Source: Microbacteriaceae bacterium (GTDB lineage: Bacteria; Actinomycetota; Actinomycetes; Actinomycetales; Microbacteriaceae). Taken from it: 24,127 bases of DNA. Positions within the stretch are counted from its first letter, which is position 1. Each line of letters starts with the position of its first letter. Shown piece by piece: positions 14,503-22,062 of the stretch. The stretch spans positions 1 to 24,127 of the forward strand of contig CANGNR010000006.1 of the NCBI GenBank assembly GCA_947455385.1, given 5' to 3'. A program made the translations under genes and the position numbers. The notes beneath the pieces were generated by a model. The model was not told where the DNA came from. It did not search any database and worked only from the letters and a program-made list of their open reading frames with translations.

Positions 14503-15684
14503 CTAAAGGCTACTTTCTACCTTGCGCCAACGCCCATTTGACTCAACCGCGGCTCCAGCGAGTTGCAGGTTGGCCAGGGCGATGGCCGCCTCGGCCGAGG
14601 TAAGCCCGGCACTTGACGCCACCGTCAAGAGGCCCACCGCCCGAGTGGTTAGGGCGTCTAGGGCTCGCGTTTCGAGCGGCCCACCGCCCGACTCAAAGAG
14701 CACCTGCTGCCCGCTGGTAGCAGCCTCTGCTCCGCCCACGCTGATGCCTGCAAGAGCCAGAACCTCGGCGGCGTCGGTCACGAGTTGGGCCTGCCCCGAG
14801 GCAATCAGTCGGTTGCTGCCTGCCGAGGATGCTTCGAGAACCGAGCCGGGAATGGCCCCGATTGGTCTACCCAACTGCTCGGCATGATTCGCCGTGTTTA
14901 TCGACCCCGACCGCCAGCCGGCCTCGACCACTATCGTGCAGGCAGAGAGCGCGGCGATGAGCCTGTTGCGTTGCAGAAACCGCCACTTGGTCGGAGCCGT
15001 GCCAGGTGGCACTTCGCTGAGTATCACTCCGGCAGCGGCGACTCGGTCTAGCAGGTCGCGATTGCCGAGAGGATACGGACGGTCTATTCCTCCGGCCATG
15101 ACAGCCGCGGTTGCGACACCAAACTCGAGAGCCGCCGCATGGGCGAGAGTGTCAATTCCATATGCTCCCCCAGAAACGACGCCCACTTCAGCATCCTCGA
15201 GCCCGCGCACAAGCTCCTGGGTCACACTCGCCCCATACGGCGTGGCTGCACGGGTTCCGACTATGGCGACCCAGCCATGCAATTCTTCGAAAGCACGGTT
15301 GTTGCCACGCAGCCACAGTGCCGGTGGCGCGGCCCAACCCAGATCGTCGAGCTGTGTCGGCCAGGCGTCGTCTTCGACTGTAATGAGCGAGTACTTGTAG
15401 CCGTTCGATGAACGCATTCCCGAGAGTTGTTTGGCCAAAGACAGCCTAGGTCTCCAGCGTTGCAGACACTCGGCGAGCATCGTCTCGAGGTTTCCGAATC
15501 TTGAAAGACCCTGGTCGATCGATTCAGCCCCCGCAAGCTCGCGCATCAAATCTCGCGGCGAGGCCTGTTCGATAAGGGCCAATGACTCGACCGCGCCGAG
15601 CGAGTCGATGAGATAGCCAGCTGCTTCGTCGCCTGGCTCGATGAGCCTCGCCAAGACTTCGCGTTCGTGTCTAGATGCCGGCAT
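14503..15684 (-). CDS. dprA: DNA processing protein DprA
   Basis: DprA binds incoming single-stranded DNA and loads RecA during natural transformation. The 393-residue product has an N-terminal helical region (1-90), then the Rossmann-like DprA core. Core landmarks are VAIVGTRAATPYG (139-151), SGGAYGIDTLAHAAAL (171-186), AGGIDRPYPLGNRDL (197-211), SEVPPGTAPTKWRFLQRNRLIAAL and VVEAGWRSGSINTANHA. A C-terminal winged-helix part spans about 330-393. I chose ATG 15684, which follows GGAG and overlaps the comM stop by 14 bases. Many non-competent bacteria keep dprA, so presence alone does not prove competence. Confidence 0.95.
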   Translation of the reverse strand: MPASRHEREVLARLIEPGDEAAGYLIDSLGAVESLALIEQASPRDLMRELAGAESIDQGLSRFGNLETMLAECLQRWRPRLSLAKQLSGMRSSNGYKYSLITVEDDAWPTQLDDLGWAAPPALWLRGNNRAFEELHGWVAIVGTRAATPYGASVTQELVRGLEDAEVGVVSGGAYGIDTLAHAAALEFGVATAAVMAGGIDRPYPLGNRDLLDRVAAAGVILSEVPPGTAPTKWRFLQRNRLIAALSACTIVVEAGWRSGSINTANHAEQLGRPIGAIPGSVLEASSAGSNRLIASGQAQLVTDAAEVLALAGISVGGAEAATSGQQVLFESGGGPLETRALDALTTRAVGLLTVASSAGLTSAEAAIALANLQLAGAAVESNGRWRKVESSL

Positions 15685-17209
15685 CGTTGCTCCGCAGAAT
15701 CGAGGCCATGGCGATCTCATCGGCGCTTGGGCTGTGCTTGCCGGCAAGGTCGGCGATGGTCCAGGCCAGACGCAGACATCGGTCATAACCTCGCATGCTC
15801 AGACGGCCGGCGGCAAGGGCCGAGTCGAGGTGCCGAGTGGCATCCTTGCCGGGTTTCAGGTGTTTGCGCAGATATACGCCGGGTACCCTTGAGTTGAGCG
15901 ACCACGGCGTGCTAGTAAGCCGTTGAGAAGCGCGAGCTCGAGCCTCGGCAACTCGTGCCCGAACATCGGCCGAGGTCTGGTTGCCCACCGCGTTGGCGGT
16001 GACCTTCACTCGCGCAACCCTGAATCGAATGTCGATTCGGTCGAGCAGCGGGCCACTGAGCCGACCAAGGTATCGCTGCTTCTGAAGATGGGTGCACTGG
16101 CAGTTTTTGCCCGACGCCTCCGACTGACCGCACGCGCATGGGTTTGCCGCCAAAATGAGCTGGAACCGGGCCGGATAAGTTGCGGTTCCCAGGGACCTTG
16201 AAATCACCAGCTCACCAGACTCGAGCGGCTGTCTGAGCGAGTCGAGCACGCTCGCCGAAAACTCCGGGGCTTCATCTAAAAACAGAACGCCGTTGTGAGC
16301 CAACGACGCCAAACCCGGTCGAGGAATGCCAGAACCGCCGCCGATCAGGGCAGACTGAGACACCCCGTGATGCGGTGCCTCGAATGGCGCCGTAAAACTT
16401 AAGCCGCTGCTTCTGCCGTGCTCGCGGAGAGAGCGAATAGCGAGGGTTTCTATGGCCTGATCGGGCGTGAGCGCAGGCAGAATGCTGGGCAGCCTTTCTG
16501 CCAACAGGGTCTTGCCCGCTCCGGGCGGGCCAACGAGCAGCATGTGATGCCCGCCCGCAGCCGCGACCTCAAGCGCCCGAATCGCATCGGGTTGCCCAAC
16601 GACGTCGGCGAGATCTGGCTCCTGCGCCGATTTAGCATCCTCAGCAGCTACTTCAGACAGCTCGAACCGCGGTTCGCCTGATTGAGTCGAGTCGAGCGCC
16701 CCTGCCGAGCCCTCTACCAGCTGCGAAAGCTTTCTAATTCTGACTACACGGATGCCGCTAACGAGCGCAGCCTCTGCGGCATTCTCAGGTGCAACCACGA
16801 TGCGCTCAAAGCCCAGCCGGCTGGCGGCAAGAGCCGTTGCCAGTGCTCCCGGAACCGGCCGGACGGTGCCATCAAGGGCAAGTTCGCCGAGGAACACCAC
16901 GCCGTCAAGTAGCGGCCGAGAGATTAGGTCTTGGGCCGCAAGAATGGCCGCCGCTATCGCCAGATCGAACCCACTGCCCTGCTTGGGCACAGAAGCGGGC
17001 GAGAGGTTCACCGTGATCCGCCTTGCGGGCAGACCAACTCCCGAGTTTGCGCAGGCTGCCCGGATGCGCGAAACCGACTCGGCGAGCGAAGCGTCTGGCA
17101 ACCCGACCAAAACGAAGTTAGGAAGGTTGCTAGAAATATCGACCTCGACATCGATCAACGTGCCCGCCAGCCCGAATAGGGCGACGGCGTGCGACCTTGC
17201 GACCGCCAT
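15671..17209 (-). CDS. comM: YifB/ComM-family Mg-chelatase-like AAA+ ATPase
   Basis: ComM-type proteins are hexameric helicases that extend branch migration during transformation. The 512-residue product has an N-terminal S5-like/Lon-type fold domain (1-165; NFVLVGLPDASLAESVSRIR). The AAA+ domain carries Walker A GPPGAGKT (227-234) and Walker B VLFLDEAPEF (308-317). A Cys set C358, C360, C370, C372 (NPCACG and CQC) is probably a zinc site. The C-terminal chelatase-like domain includes LSGPLLDRIDIR. The ATG at 17209 overlaps the yraN stop as TGATG. The operon order yraN-comM-dprA-xerC is typical of actinobacteria. Confidence 0.93.
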   Translation of the reverse strand: MAVARSHAVALFGLAGTLIDVEVDISSNLPNFVLVGLPDASLAESVSRIRAACANSGVGLPARRITVNLSPASVPKQGSGFDLAIAAAILAAQDLISRPLLDGVVFLGELALDGTVRPVPGALATALAASRLGFERIVVAPENAAEAALVSGIRVVRIRKLSQLVEGSAGALDSTQSGEPRFELSEVAAEDAKSAQEPDLADVVGQPDAIRALEVAAAGGHHMLLVGPPGAGKTLLAERLPSILPALTPDQAIETLAIRSLREHGRSSGLSFTAPFEAPHHGVSQSALIGGGSGIPRPGLASLAHNGVLFLDEAPEFSASVLDSLRQPLESGELVISRSLGTATYPARFQLILAANPCACGQSEASGKNCQCTHLQKQRYLGRLSGPLLDRIDIRFRVARVKVTANAVGNQTSADVRARVAEARARASQRLTSTPWSLNSRVPGVYLRKHLKPGKDATRHLDSALAAGRLSMRGYDRCLRLAWTIADLAGKHSPSADEIAMASILRSNDAGI

Positions 17210-17571
17210 CAGAAGACGTTCTCGAGAAATTCGAATAGTGGAGAATCTCCATGCCTGCTCGGAATCAGCACTGAGACCGCAGAAAAACTGACCGAAATGG
17301 CATTCACCCGGCGCAGAGCCAGCCATTCAACCGCAGTCGAACGGATTGCTGCCATCTTGGTCTTGGTTATGGCCTCAAAGGGATGGCCAGTCTTGCCGCC
17401 GCGCCTGGTCTTGACCTCGACGAAGTAAATCGCACGATTCTTTGAGACTATGAGGTCGATTTCACCCCGTCGCGAGCGAAAGTTGCGTTCAACCAGGTCG
17501 AAGCCGAGGGTTTTTAGATGCCTGAGTGCGAGGTCTTCGCCGAGCGAGCCGAGTTTTGCGAGTTCGTGCAT
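17209..17571 (-). CDS. YraN family (UPF0102) endonuclease-like protein
   Basis: The 120-residue protein has the YraN pattern: GSLGEDLALRHLKTLGF (8-24), RNFRSRRGEIDLIV (29-42) and IYFVEVKTRR (48-57). D39, E52 and K54 form the restriction-endonuclease-like active-site set. The family is related to Holliday-junction resolvases, but its cellular role is not settled. I chose ATG 17571; a GTG two codons upstream at 17577 is possible. It is the first gene of the yraN-comM-dprA-xerC run, with a candidate promoter and a DnaA box just upstream. Confidence 0.88.
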   Translation of the reverse strand: MHELAKLGSLGEDLALRHLKTLGFDLVERNFRSRRGEIDLIVSKNRAIYFVEVKTRRGGKTGHPFEAITKTKMAAIRSTAVEWLALRRVNAISVSFSAVSVLIPSRHGDSPLFEFLENVF

Positions 17572-17602
17572 CCACACAGGATGCCGTCAGCGGCGAAGGG
17601 GC

Positions 17603-17608
17603 ATCCTA
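17603..17608 (-). promoter_or_regulatory. Candidate -10 box for the yraN-comM-dprA-xerC operon
   Basis: TAGGAT on the minus strand would start a transcript near 17596, 25 bases before the yraN ATG. At 16 bases spacing lies TTATCC, a weak -35 that is also part of the DnaA box at 17622-17630. Confidence 0.4.
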
Positions 17609-17621
17609 GAATGCCGAGAAA

Positions 17622-17630
17622 TGTGGATAA
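17622..17630 (-). promoter_or_regulatory. DnaA box
   Basis: TTATCCACA (minus strand) matches the DnaA box consensus perfectly. It lies between the DUF2469 gene and yraN and overlaps the candidate -35. I see no second box, so it is not an origin; DnaA control of the operon is possible but may be coincidence. Confidence 0.45.
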
Positions 17631-17637
17631 GTGCCGG

Positions 17638-17961
17638 TTAGTCGCCGACTGCGAACTCGCGCGGCAGATCGAACGCCTTGCCGGTGAGTTCTTCGACGTT
17701 CACATCTTTGAAGCTCAACACCTTGACCGACTTTACGAAACGATCGGTGCGATACACGTCCCAAACCCAGACGTCCTGCATCTGAAGCTCGAAGTAGAAG
17801 TCGGCCCCGGCATCGATTCGCTGAAGGTTGACCTCGTTGGCCAGGTAGAGGCGTCTCTCAGTCTCGACCACGTACTTGAAGGTCGCCACAACGTCTCGGT
17901 ACTCGCGATAAAGCGCTAGTTCGGCCTCGCGGTCGAAGTCGTCGAATTCGTTCTCATCCAT
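17638..17961 (-). CDS. DUF2469 family protein
   Basis: The 107-residue protein matches the conserved actinobacterial DUF2469 family: LALYREYRDVVATFKYVVET (15-34), ERRLYLANEVNL, VWVWDVYRTDRFVKSV and FKDVNVEEL. It is small, soluble and acidic, without a signal or membrane segment. No function is known. Its place between rnhB and yraN is the usual one in actinobacteria. The ATG lies 10 bases after the rnhB stop, with AGGATT upstream. Confidence 0.93.
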   Translation of the reverse strand: MDENEFDDFDREAELALYREYRDVVATFKYVVETERRLYLANEVNLQRIDAGADFYFELQMQDVWVWDVYRTDRFVKSVKVLSFKDVNVEELTGKAFDLPREFAVGD

Positions 17962-17971
17962 CGGGTTAATC

Positions 17972-18670
17972 CTATGCCAGCGGCAGTTGCTGTTCTTCGG
18001 CCAAAATCTTGGTCAACCAGGTGTGCCTGTGAAGTTCCACAGGCCCGTGCTGCTTGAGCGCTGCGATGTGTCCCTCGGACGCGTATCCCTTGTTGCCATC
18101 CCAGTCAAAATGCGGGTGCGCCTCGTGCGCCTCAATCATGAAGCGATCGCGCTCCACCTTGGCGAGCACGGATGCCGCCGAGACCACAACGCAGTCGCGG
18201 TCGGCCTTTACCCTGGTCACCACGGCCAGGCCCTGAGCCCTCGCGCCTAGCCAGTTGTGCGAGCCATCCAGGAGCACAATCGCGCCATCGCGCGCAATCT
18301 CACCACGCAAGTCTTGGTCCTCGAGCAGGCTAGACAACGCGGCTCCCGCAGCGCGCGCGAGTGCCTCAACTATGCCGACTCGATCGATCTCGACAGCAGA
18401 AACCGTGCCCACGGAAGAACCCACGAGCCATTCTTGAACGGGCTGGTAGAGCTCTTCGCGCACGGGTTCTGCGAGCAGTTTTGAGTCCCGCAATTTTGTT
18501 GGCCAGGGCATGGCCCAGCGGGCATCCTTGCTATCGATGAGGGCTGCCCCAACGGCCACCGGCCCGGCAATCGCGCCGCGCCCAACCTCGTCGATGCCGA
18601 TCACAAAGCGTGAACCGGCGGCGACTAAGTCAGTCTCAAGACTTAGGGTTGGGTACGTTTTTGAAGACAT
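17972..18670 (-). CDS. rnhB: Ribonuclease HII
   Basis: RNase HII cuts the RNA strand of RNA/DNA hybrids and removes single ribonucleotides from DNA. The 232-residue product has the catalytic set D27-E28 (GIDEVGRGAIAGPV), D135 (LLDGSHNW) and D158 (KADRDCVVVSAASVLAKVERD). The ATG at 18670 overlaps the end of lepB by 35 bases, and no Shine-Dalgarno sequence is evident. There is no good later start codon before the conserved core, so this start stands, with some doubt. Confidence 0.95.
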   Translation of the reverse strand: MSSKTYPTLSLETDLVAAGSRFVIGIDEVGRGAIAGPVAVGAALIDSKDARWAMPWPTKLRDSKLLAEPVREELYQPVQEWLVGSSVGTVSAVEIDRVGIVEALARAAGAALSSLLEDQDLRGEIARDGAIVLLDGSHNWLGARAQGLAVVTRVKADRDCVVVSAASVLAKVERDRFMIEAHEAHPHFDWDGNKGYASEGHIAALKQHGPVELHRHTWLTKILAEEQQLPLA

Positions 18671-19394
18671 TCGGGTAATTGTCTAGCCAGCCAAACTGAC
18701 TGAATGGCCAGCTGATTAGAAACGCGCGTCCGACGATGAACGACTTGTCGACCTGACCCTTTGACGGCAGGTCCATGTGAAAACGAGAGTCGGCGCTGTT
18801 GCCACGGTTGTCGCCCATCATCCAGTACTTGTTTGGCCCGAGGGTGATGGTGAATTTTTTCTCTGATGGCTTGTTGTTTTTGGCAACGTAGGGCTCGGTG
18901 ATGGCGACGCCGTTGATCATGATTCGACCCTTAGGGTCGCAACACTTGACGGTATCGCCCGGTAGCCCGATGACTCGCTTGATGAGGTGCTGGTTGCTGT
19001 CTGGCGCCGCAAAACCGAACAGCGAAAGCGCCCACTCATACCAGGGGGTGTTAGCCGCCGGAACGCTCTCGGCGCCGAGCCACTGACCCGGATCGCGAAA
19101 CACGATTACATCGCCACGGTTGACCGGGACAACGTTAGGCACGAGCTCGTTGACCACGATGCGGTCGCTGATCTGCAGAGTGTCTTCCATCGAACCCGAC
19201 GGAATGAAGAACGAGCGAAGCAAAAAAGTCTTGATTAACAGAGAAAGAACCAGCGCTACCGCGACAATCGAAAAGACATCGAGAACAAAAGCAATCAGCG
19301 GATTGCGTTTTGCCTTGCGAAAACCTTTGCGAAGACGCACTAGTACTGGTTCTTTAAACTCTGACGGCTCGTATTCCGGGCCGAACTCTGTCAT
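18636..19394 (-). CDS. lepB: Signal peptidase I
   Basis: LepB cleaves Sec and Tat signal peptides on the outer side of the membrane. The 252-residue product has a basic cytoplasmic N-terminus and one membrane segment (about 34-55). The catalytic Ser68 is in FFIPSGSMEDTL and the general base Lys139 in LIKRVIGLPGDTV. Box E reads YWMMGDNRGNSADSRF. It follows rplS by 26 bases and overlaps rnhB. A single membrane segment is common in Gram-positive bacteria. Confidence 0.96.
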   Translation of the reverse strand: MTEFGPEYEPSEFKEPVLVRLRKGFRKAKRNPLIAFVLDVFSIVAVALVLSLLIKTFLLRSFFIPSGSMEDTLQISDRIVVNELVPNVVPVNRGDVIVFRDPGQWLGAESVPAANTPWYEWALSLFGFAAPDSNQHLIKRVIGLPGDTVKCCDPKGRIMINGVAITEPYVAKNNKPSEKKFTITLGPNKYWMMGDNRGNSADSRFHMDLPSKGQVDKSFIVGRAFLISWPFSQFGWLDNYPNVFKNVPNPKS

Positions 19395-19420
19395 GACCTA
19401 TGGCTTTGGCTCGGCAGCGA

Positions 19421-19771
19421 CTATGCGTTGTCGCGCTTCTCGCGAATCTTGGCCTTCTTGCCGCGCAGGTCGCGGAGGTAGTAAAGCTTGGCACGACGAA
19501 CGTCACCGCGGGTGACGACCTCGATCCTGTCGATGACTGGGGAGTGCACTGGGAAGGTACGCTCGACGCCTACCTGAAACGAAACCTTGCGCACGGTGAA
19601 GGTCTCGCGAACGCTCTCGCCCGAACGACGAATGACGACGCCCTGGAAAACCTGAATACGGCTGCGGTTACCTTCGATGATGTTTACGTGAACCTTTACG
19701 TTGTCTCCAACGCGAAACTGCGGGATGTCGGCCTTGAGGCTCGCTGCATCGACTGAGTCGAGGATGTGCAT
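19421..19771 (-). CDS. rplS: 50S ribosomal protein L19
   Basis: L19 sits at the 30S/50S interface. The 116-residue product has the usual length and motifs: IPQFRVGDNVKVHVNIIEG (16-34), RIQVFQGVVIRRSG, SFQVGVERTFPVHSP and AKLYYLRDLRGKKAKI. It begins the rplS-lepB-rnhB run. A predicted promoter shared with rpsP lies upstream, giving a leader of about 104 bases. Confidence 0.98.
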   Translation of the reverse strand: MHILDSVDAASLKADIPQFRVGDNVKVHVNIIEGNRSRIQVFQGVVIRRSGESVRETFTVRKVSFQVGVERTFPVHSPVIDRIEVVTRGDVRRAKLYYLRDLRGKKAKIREKRDNA

Positions 19772-19869
19772 TTTTGTATCACTCTCTGTTTCTGCGCGCA
19801 GGTCAAAAACGGGGTTCTGTTATTTCGGATGGTCTCGAAGGCTCCCCTGCGGCAGAGCACGATGAATCG

Positions 19870-19892
19870 AGCAACCTCTTTATTCTGCCAGA
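19870..19892 (-). promoter_or_regulatory. Promoter element of rplS, shared with rpsP
   Basis: On the minus strand the 23-base element reads TCTGGCAGAAT, two bases AA, then AGAGGTTGCT. It contains a TGn-extended -10 (TGG-CAGAAT). A TTGCTC -35 lies exactly 17 bases upstream of the -10. It begins a few bases after the trmD stop and would start rplS near 19875. The same element lies before rpsP. Confidence 0.6.
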
Positions 19893-19895
19893 CGG

Positions 19896-20582
19896 CTAGC
19901 CTTCGAGCAAGTCTGGCCGCACGTTTTTGGTGCGTTCGACCTGTTGTTCGTGCCGCCATTTGCCGATTGCCGCGTGGTTTCCGCTGAGCAGCACCTCGGG
20001 CACATCCAAACCGCGCCAGGATGCCGGCTTGGTGTAGCTCGGGTATTCGAGCAAGCCGTCGTTGTGCGACTCTTCGGCGAGGCTGTCGGCGTTGCCGATT
20101 ACGCCAGGAATCAGACGCGCAATCGCCTCAATCATGGCAATTGCCGCGACCTCTCCCCCGTTGAGCACGTAGTCGCCGAGGCTGATTAGACGCACGTTCG
20201 CGACCGTCGATGCGTAATCGACAACGCGTTGATCGATGCCCTCGTAGCGCCCGCAGGCAAAGACCAGGTGGTTCGCCGAAGAGAGTTCTTGCGCGGTGGC
20301 TTGCTTGAATACCTCTCCCGCGGGCGAAGTGAAGATGACCGTCGCCGAACCGTCGGCCGGCAGAATCGCATCGAGGGCCTCGCCCCATGGTTCTGGCTTC
20401 ATGAGCATGCCTGCGCCGCCGCCGTAAGGCGAGTCATCGACGGTCTTGTGTTTGTCGTGGGTGAAGTCGCGCAGGTCGTGCACGTTGACCTCTAGCAGCG
20501 ACTTTTCGCGAGCCTTGCCGAGCAACGAAAGCTCTAGGGCATCGAAATAACTCGGAAAGATCGAGATCGCATCGATGCGCAT
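19896..20582 (-). CDS. trmD: tRNA (guanine-N1)-methyltransferase
   Basis: TrmD methylates G37 of tRNAs with SAM and prevents frameshifting. The 228-residue product shows the SPOUT trefoil-knot motifs: DDSPYGGGAGMLMKPEP (49-65), FACGRYEGIDQRV (108-120) and SLGDYVLNGGEVAA (134-147). The catalytic Asp166 is in GNADSLAEES, and the C-terminal tRNA-binding part includes VLLSGNHAAI. It starts two bases after the rimM stop. Confidence 0.97.
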   Translation of the reverse strand: MRIDAISIFPSYFDALELSLLGKAREKSLLEVNVHDLRDFTHDKHKTVDDSPYGGGAGMLMKPEPWGEALDAILPADGSATVIFTSPAGEVFKQATAQELSSANHLVFACGRYEGIDQRVVDYASTVANVRLISLGDYVLNGGEVAAIAMIEAIARLIPGVIGNADSLAEESHNDGLLEYPSYTKPASWRGLDVPEVLLSGNHAAIGKWRHEQQVERTKNVRPDLLEG

Positions 20583-20584
20583 GG

Positions 20585-21151
20585 CTATTCGGCCGCCTCG
20601 GCGATTTCTTCGAAGAGCCCGTTCGGTGGGGTCACTTCTACGCGGCCTGACGCAATATCGACGACGGGAACGATGGCCTTAACGAACGGCACGAGAACCT
20701 CGCCGTTTAGGGTGTTCACCGCGAGCAGGTCTTGGGCCGGCATGTGGTCGACGCGGGCAACCTTGCCAACTACCACGCCATCGCGCACTACCGCGAGGCC
20801 TACGAGCTGGTGGTCGTACCACGCGTCTGGTTCCGCTGGCAGGGTGTCAACATCCGCGTTAATCAGCAGAATCGCACGGATGAGAGTCTCGGCCGCGTCG
20901 CGGTCGTCGACATCCTCGAGAAAAATCACGGGAGCCTGGTTGTACCAGCGCAGTTCTTTGACGGTTACGGTCTTGCCGAACCACGGTGAAGTGTCGGGAA
21001 CCTGAAGTTTGAGCACCGTTCCGGGCGTAAAACGCTCATTCGGAGAATCGGTGTAGAGCTCTAGCTTGATTGCGCCTTTTAGGCCGTGTGCTTTGAGCAA
21101 ACGACCGACGCGGAGCTCGGTCTGCTTAGAAATCTGTATCAACAACGTCAA
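20585..21151 (-). CDS. rimM: Ribosome maturation factor RimM
   Basis: RimM binds S19 and helps 30S head assembly. The product is about 188 residues, with an N-terminal RimM barrel (ELRVGRLLKAHGLKGAIKLELYTD), a linker and a C-terminal PRC-barrel (WYDHQLVGLAVVRDGVVVGKV, VPFVKAIVPVVD). The start is uncertain: no ATG fits. TTG 21151 has AAGAAGG six bases upstream, but that sequence also encodes Lys residues of KhpA; TTG 21145 or 21142 is possible. Any of these overlaps the end of khpA by about 17-26 bases. Confidence 0.93.
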   Translation of the reverse strand: MTLLIQISKQTELRVGRLLKAHGLKGAIKLELYTDSPNERFTPGTVLKLQVPDTSPWFGKTVTVKELRWYNQAPVIFLEDVDDRDAAETLIRAILLINADVDTLPAEPDAWYDHQLVGLAVVRDGVVVGKVARVDHMPAQDLLAVNTLNGEVLVPFVKAIVPVVDIASGRVEVTPPNGLFEEIAEAAE

Positions 21152-21362
21152 CGCGAACCTTCTTGCCGTCGGCAAGGGCGTTGACGATTGTGCGAAGAGC
21201 CTTGGCGGTGCGTCCGCTGCGCCCGATTACACGACCTAGGTCTTCTGGGTGCACGTGAACCTCAAGAAGGTCACCTCGATTGGTCGAGCGTGCAACAACA
21301 GATGCATCGTCTGGATGATCGACGATGCCTTTGACTAGGTGTTCGAGCGCAGCGGCTAGCAC
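21126..21362 (-). CDS. khpA: KH-domain RNA-binding protein KhpA
   Basis: KhpA is a small single-KH-domain RNA-binding protein; in other bacteria it pairs with KhpB and affects cell-size control and sRNA-like regulation. The 78-residue product has the usual length and a clear GxxG loop, GRSG at 47-50 (LGRVIGRSGRTAKAL). The GTG start at 21362 lies four bases after the rpsP stop and has AGAGG upstream. It sits in its usual place between rpsP and rimM. Confidence 0.95.
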   Translation of the reverse strand: MLAAALEHLVKGIVDHPDDASVVARSTNRGDLLEVHVHPEDLGRVIGRSGRTAKALRTIVNALADGKKVRVDVVDTDF

Positions 21363-21366
21363 TTGT

Positions 21367-21957
21367 TTAGGCCTCTTCTGCTGGAGCCTCAGCCTCGGCA
21401 GCTGGAGCCTCTTCGGCTGCTGCTTCGACTGGTGCTTCTTCAGCTGCTTCTGCTGCCGGGGCTTCTGCCTCAACTGCTGCTTCTGCTGCTGGTGCCTCTT
21501 CGGCTACGGCTTCGGTCTCGACAACTGCGGTCTCTTCGGCTGCTGGAGCCTCTTCAACTGCTGCTGGAGCCTCGACAACCTCAGGCTCGGCTGCCTTGAC
21601 GACGACCTCAACCTTTGGCTTCAAAACGGTCTTCTTGGCGCTGTCAACAACGAAGGCTTCCTTCGGGGCAGCAACCTGAACCTGGCTCTTGACGTTCTTC
21701 TCGCCCTTGGCGGTCTGGTAGTCACCGGTCAGCTTGAGCAGCGCAAGAACCTGCTCGGTTGGCTGTGCGCCAACGCCGATCCAGTACTGAGCGCGCTCGG
21801 AGTTGACCTCAATGAGCGATGGGTTCTGAGTTGGGATGTAACGACCGATCTCTTCGATCACTCGACCATCGCGCTTGGTGCGCGAGTCGGCAACGACGAT
21901 GCGGTAGTGAGGCGCGCGGACTTTGCCGAGACGCTTCAGGCGGATTTTTACGGCCAC
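21367..21957 (-). CDS. rpsP: 30S ribosomal protein S16 with long acidic tail
   Basis: S16 stabilises the 30S body. The first 85 residues are a normal S16 (MAVKIRLKRLGKVRAPHYRI, GRYIPTQNPSLI, QYWIGVGAQPTEQV). The product is 196 residues, more than twice the usual length. After a basic linker up to K121, the last 75 residues contain no Lys or Arg and 24 Glu, made mostly of Ala, Glu, Pro and Val. The GTG start has AGGAG upstream. The gene begins the rpsP-khpA-rimM-trmD run and has the shared promoter element upstream. Confidence 0.97.
   Translation of the reverse strand: MAVKIRLKRLGKVRAPHYRIVVADSRTKRDGRVIEEIGRYIPTQNPSLIEVNSERAQYWIGVGAQPTEQVLALLKLTGDYQTAKGEKNVKSQVQVAAPKEAFVVDSAKKTVLKPKVEVVVKAAEPEVVEAPAAVEEAPAAEETAVVETEAVAEEAPAAEAAVEAEAPAAEAAEEAPVEAAAEEAPAAEAEAPAEEA
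21370..21594 (-). repeat. Low-complexity Ala/Glu codon repeats in rpsP
   Basis: This stretch encodes the acidic S16 tail with repeated short units such as GAGGCTCCAGCAGC and GAAGAGGC. The repetition makes slippage and length variation likely, and the opposite strand has a long meaningless open frame here. Confidence 0.8.
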
Positions 21958-22062
21958 AATGCTCCTGTGTTTGTATTGGGTCGAACTTCAACCGTGAGCG
22001 TGGGGTGCACACCCGGTAGAAAATCATGGGGTTTGCTGTGGGACTGGTTAGAGGGTCAGTCT

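Noticed and set aside
17622..17630. Replication origin suggested by a perfect DnaA box
   Set aside because: I see only one box, with no AT-rich unwinding element and no dnaA or dnaN gene nearby.
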